DNA of 18,795 nucleotides from Butyriboletus loyo (taxonomy: Eukaryota; Basidiomycota; Agaricomycetes; Boletales; Boletaceae), in the NCBI GenBank assembly GCA_038093515.1, contig JBBPSI010000362.1, forward strand, positions 1 to 18,795, given 5' to 3'. A program made the position numbers and the translations under genes. Numbering within the stretch: the stretch's first letter is position 1; each line of letters begins with the position of its first letter. Positions 1 to 7,827 of the stretch are shown here, piece by piece. Below the pieces are notes generated by a model. That model was not told the origin of the DNA. It was given only the letters and a program-made list of their open reading frames with translations, and made no database searches.

Positions 1-1128
1 AAAGAAGTTGAATATCTTGGAATGATCATTAAACCAGGACAGGTAGCAATGGATCTGGTAAAATTGAAGAGAATTTCAGAATGGCTGACACTCCAAAAGG
101 TCAAGGATGTGCAATCCTTCCTAGGATTTGCCAATTTCTATTGATGCTTTATTTCCCATTACTCTGAGATGGCCTGACCCCTTCTGGATTTGACAAAGAA
201 GACTCAGCCATGGGAATGGCTCAATCACAACCAAACCACCTTCACAACCCTTAAGGATATATTCCCTTCAGAACCAGTACTTACCATGCCAGATCTGGCT
301 AGGCCATTTGTGATCACCACTGATGCTTCAAAACATGCCTCAGGAGGAGTTACTTTACAGACCAATGCCAACAGAGAATGGCACCACTATGCCTATCTTT
401 CCCAGACCTTCTCTCCTGCCAAATAAAACTACAACATCTATGATCAAGAACTCCTTGCAGTAATTCACACTTTGAAAATGTGGGCACCACTATCTCCAAG
501 GGTTCTAGTACTCTGTAAATGTCTGACAGACCACAAGAACCTTACATACTTTCAACAACCACAGAAGCTCAACTGATGCCAAGCTCAATGGCTTCTAGAC
601 CTTGTGGACTTTGATCTAAAGATGACTCATGTACCTGGGAAGGACCTCTCAGCCCCTGATGTGTTATCTCAACAACCCAACCTCATCCCCTCCACTGATA
701 ATGACAATGACAATGACACCCTCCTTCCCACCACCCTCTTCACCAACCTCATTGACACAGAACTATGAGATTGTATCTCCTCCTCCTCCTCTTCTGACCC
801 CCTTGTCCTAGATTCCCTCCAAGCAATGGAAGGAACGATTCCCCAAAAGTTCAGATCCTGACTCTCTGATTGGAAATTCAACACTGGCATCCTTACATAC
901 CAGGAACATGTCTACATCCCTGCAGACCTTTGTAAAACAGTGCTCGAACAACACCATGACCACCTGACAGCAGGCCATCCTGGATATCTGAAAACCCGTC
1001 AATTGGTTGCCTCTGAATGCTGGTGGCCTGGTCTTGCCACTTTCGTCCACAAGTATGTTGAGGGATGCACAGCCTGTCAACAGAACAAAGCCAACACTCA
1101 CCCAATGACCCCCCCCTTGACTCCAATC
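1..1128 (+). pseudogene. Element C: decayed Ty3/gypsy pol, left part (RT end, RNase H, integrase zinc finger)
   Basis: Frame 1 reads as gypsy Pol from the RT thumb (EYLGMII near 13) through the connection domain and RNase H (VITTDAS near 310; TDHKN near 526) to the integrase H2C2 zinc finger (HHDH near 952; CTACQQNK near 1066). No frameshift is needed, but there are in-frame stops at 142, 175, 424, 574, 766 and 859. Several sit where related copies have arginine, and neighbouring arginines have become cysteine, which fits CGA to TGA and CGC to TGC change. The frame is cut at 1128 by element A and resumes in phase at 15090. Gag, protease and most of RT would lie left of the window. This is a dead, old copy, clearly more diverged than A and B. 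Confidence 0.93.
1124..1128. repeat. Target-site duplication of element A, left copy (CAATC)
   Basis: CAATC directly precedes the 5' LTR of A and is repeated at 15085-15089 directly after its 3' LTR. Five bp is the usual duplication for Ty3/gypsy integrases. It shows that the outer LTR pair belongs to a single insertion event. Confidence 0.93.
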
Positions 1129-1555
1129 TGTTACGGTAGTGGTATACTTTTTCCATCCACTACCACTTGGACTACTTCATTCGCCTAGCCTTTCACTAGT
1201 GCCCTTTGAGCGGTACGAACCGCTTTAGCTTAGTCATCATTTCTCGCGCACGGACGCGCTTTCTTTCATACTCCAGAACTCTCTGGAATATTCCTTCCTC
1301 ATTTGTAGTTTCCTTCTCGCGACTCGATTAGGAACTTGGTCTGTGCGCAGACCCCCAGTAGTATAAAGACCCGGTCTTTACACCCTGTACAGTATCTAGT
1401 TCTACGCAGTCACCTGCTAGCAATTAGTTTCACTCCAGACTCTTAGTGTGCGCACTAAGACATAGTCTGAGACCCAGCTCAGAATCGTCTCCCGAGTCTC
1501 GAGGCCACTCCAGAGTGCCTCCTCGCTGTTCTAGTTGTTAGCGCCCAGCGTAACA
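1129..1555 (+). repeat. 5' LTR of element A
   Basis: 427 bp, TGTTAC...GTAACA. It contains a TATA box (1362-1367), a predicted transcript start near 1394 and an upstream GGTCTGTGCGCA block (1338-1349). By hand alignment the 3' copy differs at five transitions and has no indels. Confidence 0.95.
1338..1403 (+). promoter_or_regulatory. LTR A core promoter and self-primer sequence
   Basis: A TATAAA box lies at 1362-1367. A GC-rich block, GGTCTGTGCGCA, precedes it at 1338-1349 and recurs in the other LTR families of this window. ATCTAGTTCT at 1394-1403 starts 32 bp after the TATA box, where transcription would be expected to begin, and is exactly complementary to 1558-1567. The start site itself is inferred from spacing, not measured. 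Confidence 0.65.
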
Positions 1556-1557
1556 AA

Positions 1558-1567
1558 AGAACTAGAT
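1558..1567 (+). other. Putative primer-binding site of element A (self-priming type)
   Basis: AGAACTAGAT begins three bases after the LTR end and is the exact reverse complement of 1394-1403, the predicted 5' end of the transcript. I see no obvious tRNA 3'-end complement here. Tf1 of fission yeast and its relatives prime reverse transcription with the folded-back 5' end of their own mRNA. This arrangement fits that mechanism. Confidence 0.65.
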
Positions 1568-1958
1568 CTTCACCTCGCTTCTGCTCTTCAGCAGTAAAGC
1601 CGCCCTCCCCTCGCCCAACATTTCCATCCAACGTCCAAGACGTGTCGGTCGTTCTTTCTGCGTTCCCTCTCCCGAACCGGAACCCATCGTCGTCGACAAC
1701 CCATCGCCGCCACACTCTCCCGCCCCGCCAGACCCTCAACCCCAGTTTTCCCCTTTGCCCCAGTCGGACCCCGAACCCTCCTATCAATCAGAGGACCAGG
1801 GTCTAGGGCAGGAAGACGAACCGGCACCCAGCGACGACAGTTATAATAGCGACTGGCTTGACAGAACCCCCCACGTTTCTCCCCACGCTTCCCGCTCTCC
1901 CTCTCCACCGTATTTCCTACCCGCAGATCCCTCTGACGATGAAGACGACGACAACGAT

Positions 1959-2948
1959 ATGTCTGATAAAAAGAATATCGTCCCCAAGGACTTCTCCGGT
2001 CTTAATGAAGATGCTTCGCGATGGCTCCTTGCCATGTGCACCTACTTCGCCGCTAATCAGACGGCATTCCCCGATGACGAGTCAAAGATTAACGCCCTCC
2101 TCATGAAGATGAGCGAAGGAAAAGGAAAGACGTTCTCCGAAGGATGGATGAGCCTCCTTCTAGATGGACATCCCACAGCGCGACAGAGAGAGTTCTCCAC
2201 TGTTTGTGAAGACTTTCACCGAGTCTTCCATCCCTTCGACGTAGGAGAAAGTGCCCGTATCGATCTGGGGAACCTCACCCAGAACAAGGCCAACCGCAAA
2301 GATGGCTATGATACCTACGTTACTGAATTCCAGCTCCTCGCCGCGAAGTCGGGAATCATCAACAAGAAGGCCCTCATAGAATGGTTCATCCGCAGTCTCA
2401 ACCCTCACCTCGCAGAGTCTGTCCTCTCTTGCAAGAAACCTCCTACCACACTTGCTGGATGGGCTGAGAAAACATCCGCCTTCCATGTGCAACACAAGCG
2501 CATCGACGACCTCCGCGCTGGGAAGCGCTACATTCCCACATTCTCCTCTTCCTCTAAACCCTCGCCCAGAAGGCACCCCAACGCGATGGACGTCGACGCA
2601 GTCCGACTTACTCCCGTACAACGTGCGGAGTACATGAAGCAGAATAAATGCTTTGTTTGCCACCAAGTCGGCTGCCGATCGACTAACCATCCTCATCCCC
2701 CTCGCAACGGGCAGAACTCCCGAGGACCGCCCCCTCGTCCCCCTCGCAATCCACAACACGCACGCGCCGCAGTCGTCACACCCCCCAAACCAAAACCCTC
2801 CCCACTCGTCGACTACTTGTCCGAGTTGAAAGGTTGAGGCACTCAGCAAGAAGACGTCTTGAATGTCCTCAAGGCGTGTTTCAATGAAGATGAAGAAAAG
2901 CTGCCTGTCGCAGCAACCAAGGTGGCCGAAGCTTGGCCGAAGAATTTT
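1959..2948 (+). pseudogene. Element A Gag (capsid-like domain with CCCH knuckle), interrupted
   Basis: The frame is open from 1566, but the first ATG is at 1959 (MSDKK). The upstream Pro/Ser/Asp-rich stretch reads as protein, so the true start is uncertain or lost. From 1959 the product resembles retrotransposon Gag: an Asp/Phe start (PKDFSG), a helical capsid-like region to about 2510, then a basic Pro/Arg tail. A knuckle at about 2649-2690 runs C-X2-C-X4-C-X4-H instead of the usual C-X2-C-X4-H-X4-C. A TGA at 2835 interrupts it. The same frame still reads plausibly to 2948, where a TAG follows a frame change to protease. Ancestrally Gag and Pol probably formed one frame (see findings). Confidence 0.8.
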
Positions 2949-4890
2949 TAGAAGAGAGGGAAGTTTCGACGTCTTCTCCTCTCCATACTCTCGCCCCTGT
3001 AGTTTTGTCAAACCCCAATGCGCAATCAATTCGAGTTCCTGTGTCCTTGTTCGTGCATGAAGGGGGTCAAATCGTCGACACATTCGCCCTGGTGGACAGT
3101 GGCGCAAGCGGATGTTTCATAGATCGCGATCTAGTGAAACGAAAGAAACTGCTGATGGAACGGCTACCCAAGCCACTTAGTGCCCAAAACGTGGACGGGT
3201 CAAACAACCAAGGAGGAGTTATATGACATAAAGTCACCGTCTCCATCAGGATTGGAGAAACCGAGGAGGAACAGAGCTTCCTAGTCCTCAACATTGGAAA
3301 GGAAAACATGATCCTAGGACTACCGTGGTTACGAGAAGCCAACCCGGTAATAGATTGGGCCACTGGCCATATCGATCTCCCGGATCAGATCAAGAGACCC
3401 CGACACGACTCCCCTCGGGCAATCGCCCAGAGGTACCTGGTACGGTACCTTGATTTGGACCCAGACTCCAAAATTGCCAAGCTCTGGAAGAAGCGAGTAG
3501 ACGCTTCAGCAAGGGAAGCTTACCCTATTCGAAAAGCAACCATCGCGACTGAGATTGCTGCTCAAGCCGTCAAGGAGAAAGCAGTTCTCCCTACCCCGTT
3601 CGCCACCTTTGCAGACGTTTTTGACAAGAAGAACACTGAGGAACTACCCCCATCCCGATCTTTCGACCACGCTATCGACCTCGACAAAGACTTTGTTCTG
3701 AAAGTCGCCAAGGTCTATCCTTTGAACCCGAAAGAATCGGAAGCCTGCAAAGCTTTTGTCGAGGAACATCTCAAGTCGGGAAAGATCACGCCCTCCAAAT
3801 CTCCTCAGGCAGCCCCCTTCTTCTTTGTATCCAAGAAGGATGGCTCGCTACGTCCCTGCCAGGACTACCGATACCTGAACTCCCACACGGTCAAAAACGC
3901 CTACCCTCTCCCCCTCATCTCCAACCTCGTTGACTGTCTCAAAGGGTCCAAAATCTTCACCAAGATGGACATCCGCTGGGGATACAATAACGTCCTCATT
4001 AAGCCGAACGATTGCTGGAAAGCGGCCTTCATCACCCCCCAAGGGCTGTTCGAACCCACCATGATGTTCTTTGGCCTTTGCAACTCCCCAGCAACATTCC
4101 AGGCTTTGATGGACCATATCTTCGGTGACCTCATGGCAGAAGGATGGCTGATCATCTATATGGACGACCTTTTGATTCACTCTGCCACCTCTGCAGAACA
4201 CGAGGCCCGTACGATCCGCGTCCTGGAAAGGCTCAGAGAGCACAAGCTATTCCTCAAGCTGGAGAAATGTTCATTCGACGCCGAGGAAGTCGAATACCTC
4301 GGAATGATGGTCCGAGAAGGACAGGTCAAAATGGACCCCACCAAACTGAAGGCCATTCGCGAATGGAACCCCCCCACCTCAGTGAAGGCTATCAGGTCTT
4401 TTATCGGGTTTTGCAACTTTTATCGGAGATTTATACAGGATTTCTCCCACATCGCAAAGCCGTTACACGACCTGACCAAGAAGAATTCCCCCTGGGCCTG
4501 GACTCCAGCTTGCGAACAAGCGTTCCAAGCGATCAAGCAGTCATTCCTACGACAACCCGTCCTCTCCATGCCCGATGTCACGAAGCCATTTGCTGTCATG
4601 ACAGATGCCTCCCTTACTGCCACCGGGGCAGTTCTTATGCAAAAAGACGTAAATGGAGACCTCCACCCCTGCGCCTACCTCTCGAAGACGCTCTCCCCAG
4701 CAGAGCGCAATTACGATATCTACAACCGTGAACTGCTCGCGGTCATTCACGCCCTGGAGGAATGGTGACATTACCTATGTGGTACCGGACATCAAGTGGA
4801 GATTCTTACCGACCACAAGAATCTCACTTATTTCCGACAACCCAACAAGCTCTCTCGCCGGCAAGCATGCTGGCTCATGTTTCTGCAGGA
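2945..4890 (+). pseudogene. Element A Pol, first part: protease, reverse transcriptase, RNase H
   Basis: One frame (codons starting at 2945) holds an aspartic protease with ALVDSGASG (active Asp at 3095), the linker, RT with the YMDD box at 4157-4168, and RNase H with MTDAS (near 4600), YNRELLAVIHALEEW and LTDHKNL. In-frame TGA codons at 3224 and 4766 break it; element B has arginine at both positions. Reading stops at 4890, where an inverted LTR fragment begins. Apart from the stops the domains align closely with B's intact Pol, so catalytic residues are kept but no full enzyme can be made. Confidence 0.92.
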
Positions 4891-5189
4891 CTAATTGCTA
4901 GTAGTAGGCTGCGTAGAACTAGATACAGTACAAGGCGTAAAGACAGAGGCTTTATACTACTGAGGTCTGCGCACAGACCATGCTCCCTAATTGGGTCGCG
5001 AGGGCGAAAGTACAAATGAGGAAGAGATACTCTAGAACATTCTGGAGTATGAAGGAAAGTGCGTCCGTGCGCGGGAAGTGATGACTAAGTAAGAACAGTT
5101 GTTACCGTTCAACAGGAACTAGCAAAAGGCTAGGTGAACATAATAATCCCAACGGTAATGGAGAGAAAAAGTAGACCACTACTGTAACA
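4891..5189 (-). mobile_element. Inverted, truncated LTR of an A-like element inside A's pol
   Basis: Read on the minus strand from 5189, it starts TGTTACAGTAGTGG and follows LTR A through the GGTCTGTGCGCA block (4968-4979), a TATAAAG box and ATCTAGTTCTACGC (complement of 4915-4924). It stops after AGCAATTAG at 4891, lacking about the last 120 bp of the LTR. It is clearly more diverged from LTR A than A's two LTRs are from each other. About 145 bp of host pol, the RNase H to integrase linker present in B, is missing at the same place. That suggests an insertion followed by a deletion that took the LTR end and adjoining pol. No target duplication is visible. Confidence 0.9.
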
Positions 5190-6653
5190 GACATCACCCT
5201 TGCAGAAAAGATTGCCGCTTCCACCCCCAGTGACCCCATGATTAAGAGGTGCATGCAGGCTCTCTACAAAGACTCCCCCCTCTTCCCCAAAATGAACGCT
5301 GGCAATTGGGACTTTGACGGAAAGGAGTTGTATTTCCACAAGAAACGATATATCCCCAAGGCTGCACGGGTCGACCTCATCTGATCTTTACATGAAAGCC
5401 CCACTGGGGGTCATGGTGGTATATTCCGCACCCAGAATCTGGTACAACGTGACTACTGGTGGCCTGGCATGGCCAATCTGGTTCGCCGCTTCGTTTCCGG
5501 CTGTGCCATGTGCCAGGCGCATAAAGTTAATACTCACCCCACCATTCCCCCTCTCACTCCTTTGGCCAGCATGGCCTCTCGTCCCTTTGAACAGGTGTTG
5601 GTCGACCTCATCACCGGTATCCCTCCATCCCTGGGTTATGATTCAGTCATGGTTGTGGTAGACCATGGGCTTACGAAGGGGGTAATTTACTCCCCTTGCA
5701 ACAAGGACATCGATGCAGCAGGAGTTGCCAAGATATTTTTCAAAACTGTTTTCCTCTGCTTTGGACTACACTCCCACTGCATCTCCGATCGTGGTCCTCA
5801 GTTCGCTTCCGCCTTTGCCAGGGAACTTGCAAGGCTCCTGGACTATGACCTTGCCCTCTCCTCTGCGTACCACCCTCAGACAGATGGAGAAACGGAACGA
5901 GTCAATCAAGAACTGGAGACGTATCTCCGGATCTTCTGCGATGGTCATCCCAAGTGTTGGGCGGAACTTCTCCCCATGGCCAAGTTCTCCCATAATTCGA
6001 TGACCCACTCCTCCACCAATGTGACTCTGTTCTCTCTGATGGTCGGATATGAGCCGAGATCTTATCCTCCAATCGGAAAGACTTTTCTCCCTGCCCTCGA
6101 GTCCAGACTCTTGGAACTCATGGGAGCCCGAACGGAGGCTTTGGAAGCCCACGAAAAAGCACGCCGGTTGATGAAAGAGCGGATCTCGTCCAAGTTCCAT
6201 CCATGGAAATCTGGCGATAAGGTTTGGCTGGAAGGACGCAACCTTCGACTTAGGTACCCATTGAAGAAGCTCGCCCCTAGACGGGAAGGTCCATTTGAAA
6301 TCGCGCAAGTCATCTCCCCTGTGGTGTACAGACTCCGACTGCCACCGACCTGGAAGATCCATGACGTCTTCCATGCATCCCTCCTGACTCCTTATCGCGA
6401 GACTGCAGAACACGGTCCAAATTTCACTAATCCTCCTCTGGAAGAAATAGATGGAGATGAAGAGTACGAGATCGATCAAATCTTATCCCATCGGGGATCG
6501 AAGGGATGCCGCCAATTCCTTGTTTCCTGGAAAGGATACTCCGCAGCAGAGAACACTTGGGAACCAAATGGGAACCTGGTCCATGCGCAGGCCTTGCTCA
6601 AAGCTTATAAGCTGCACCACCCGAAGGACTTTCCCTCCCCATCTTCACAGTAA
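5190..6653 (+). pseudogene. Element A Pol, second part: integrase and chromodomain
   Basis: After the LTR fragment Pol resumes in a different phase (codons from 5190). The integrase H2C2 finger follows (His at 5391; CAMCQAHK near 5505), with one TGA at 5382. The core has catalytic Asp at 5604 and 5787 and Glu at 5895, giving the D,D35E spacing. A GPF module lies near 6289 and a chromodomain (YEIDQILSHR to WEPNGN) at about 6465-6612. The frame from 5469 to the TAA at 6651-6653 is uninterrupted. In chromoviruses this C-terminal chromodomain is thought to guide integration to histone-H3-lysine-9-methylated chromatin, which fits the nesting seen here. Confidence 0.92.
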
Positions 6654-6662
6654 TACTTGAAA

Positions 6663-6911
6663 ATGTCCATCTCTCCCGTCGAAAACAATGCCTCTTCCGC
6701 CGCCAACAACGACAATGAGAACCTCCCTCTTCCACCTCAACCCCCTGTTCATTCTTCTTGCCTTCCTGTTTCTTCCCGCCGCGTTCTCTATGCCACTGTC
6801 CTTGAAAACCCCGTCGCCACGTACATGCTCGAACAGCGCATGGACTTTACTGGAGACTATGTCCTCCGCACCCTCGCCTCTCTCTACTGCTCTTACTCCC
6901 TCGCCTGTACC
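6663..6911 (+). pseudogene. Element A accessory 3' ORF, left part (split by element B)
   Basis: An ATG at 6663, nine bases after the Pol stop, opens a frame of 83 codons. It starts MSISPVENN, has a Pro/Ser-rich stretch, then a segment resembling a short helical region (LEQRMDFTGDYVLRTLASLY). Element B's 5' LTR cuts it at 6911. The same frame in the right flank of B resumes with nearly the same residues at the cut (SLACT here, SFACTC near 13872) and continues to a zinc-knuckle domain. I do not recognise the N-terminal part. An alternative frame from 6688 is open too but looks less protein-like. Confidence 0.6.
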
Positions 6912-7168
6912 TGTTACAGTTTTACCCCTAAGCATACCCTGCCACTCGTTTTCCCACGCTTACGCGTCCCCGCCGCCCCCGCCGCCTCGCGATGCCGCCC
7001 ATCGCCCGCTCCCCAGTTGTCTAGAGGACGTTATCCACTTCCCCGGTTGCTCCTGCGAGTCTCTGTGCCATTGCACCGAGATAGCCCCTGTCTTCTCGCC
7101 CCGTCGGGCCGGACCTTCAGCTGAGCTGTCGCGTCCCTCTTCTTTTTATCCAATGACATTTGGTTCAT

Positions 7169-7190
7169 CACGTGACTAGCACGTGACTAG
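7169..7190 (+). promoter_or_regulatory. Tandem CACGTG (E-box) pair in LTR B
   Basis: The 11-mer CACGTGACTAG occurs twice head to tail, and is preserved at 13204-13225 in the 3' LTR although bases just outside differ. CACGTG is the core site of fungal bHLH factors of the Cbf1/Pho4 type. Binding here is an inference. Confidence 0.5.
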
Positions 7191-7439
7191 ATTACGACGC
7201 GTCAGTACCTTCGCGTCGAGACCCGTATCCAAGGGCTCCGCCGTTCGCGCACCCTTCGCCCTGTGGGGCTCACCTCGTGGACATCGTCGCTTCGCATTCA
7301 GCTCTTCTTATTCGCTGATGATGTCGCCATATTGCTCGGAGCATAGCTCCCTCGTTACCGGCACTTTGCCGCTTCCTACTTTCGCCGCTATGACTCGGAC
7401 GGACTCATAGCCCTATGCCCTCGCTGCCACGCACAGCTC

Positions 7440-7508
7440 GGTCTGTGCACGATACCCCTCAGTATATAAGATCGTACTTAGAGTAGTACGAGTTCTTTAG
7501 CTAATTCT
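7440..7508 (+). promoter_or_regulatory. LTR B core promoter and self-primer sequence
   Basis: GGTCTGTGCAC (7440-7450) precedes TATATAA (7463-7469). AGCTAATTCT at 7499-7508 starts 36 bp after the TATA box and is exactly complementary to 7734-7743. The layout is the same as in LTR A with a different primer sequence. Confidence 0.65.
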
Positions 7509-7733
7509 ACGCATTCATAAAGTGCCTAGCAATCTAGCTTATACCCCATTCTGCCGATAGAGCCGATAAGCTCAAGCTCGATCTCGTCTGGTCTCCGCCA
7601 TACGACATCTCGCCGACACTTGCTCTGCAGAAGCCCGATAGCGTCGTCTACGCGAGTCGGCCATCTTCCCGATTAGGCTCGAGCCCCTATTCAAGTGCTC
7701 GCTGCTAGTTGTTTCGCACTCCAGCGTAACAAA

Positions 7734-7743
7734 AGAATTAGCT
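7734..7743 (+). other. Putative primer-binding site of element B (self-priming type)
   Basis: AGAATTAGCT begins three bases after the LTR end, exactly as in element A, and pairs perfectly with 7499-7508. It differs from A's site at two positions, and both changes are matched in the respective LTR. Confidence 0.65.
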
Positions 7744-7827
7744 CTCTTCCTGCTTCTGTTCTCCAACAGTAAAGCCGCCCCCAGCCCGCCGCCGTCTCCA
7801 ACTTTGCGAAGTCGCCCCGAGACCGCC

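Larger units (their letters stand above)
6912..7731 (+). repeat. 5' LTR of element B
   Basis: 820 bp, TGTTACAGTTTTACC...CCAGCGTAACA. It carries a CCAAT-like motif, a tandem pair of CACGTG boxes (7169-7190), GGTCTGTGCAC (7440-7450), a TATATAA box (7463-7469) and the predicted self-primer AGCTAATTCT (7499-7508). Short open frames inside it, such as one from 7183, have no protein-like features and recur only because the LTR is repeated. Confidence 0.95.

Noticed and set aside
1755..1958. Gag start at a TTG codon at 1755
   Set aside because: This is only an alternative-start call. The first ATG in frame is 1959. The upstream sequence reads as protein, but no start codon can be named.
2942..2951. 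Possible programmed -1 frameshift signal (TTT TTA G with a following stop) between Gag and protease in A
   Set aside because: It is not a canonical slippery heptamer, and the 8-bp repeat with an 11-bp gain just upstream explains the frame change better.
2160..3107. 315-codon minus-strand frame opposite Gag of A
   Set aside because: It is antisense to a well-supported Gag and low in recognisable features.
5766..6479. 237-codon minus-strand frame opposite the integrase of A
   Set aside because: It is a shadow of the integrase frame, which has all catalytic residues.
7183..7410. 75-codon open frame in both B LTRs
   Set aside because: It lies in LTR regulatory DNA, is repeated only because the LTR is, and has no protein features.
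7804..7827. Polyprotein B start at TTG 7804
   Set aside because: ATG at 7828 in the same frame is the natural start.
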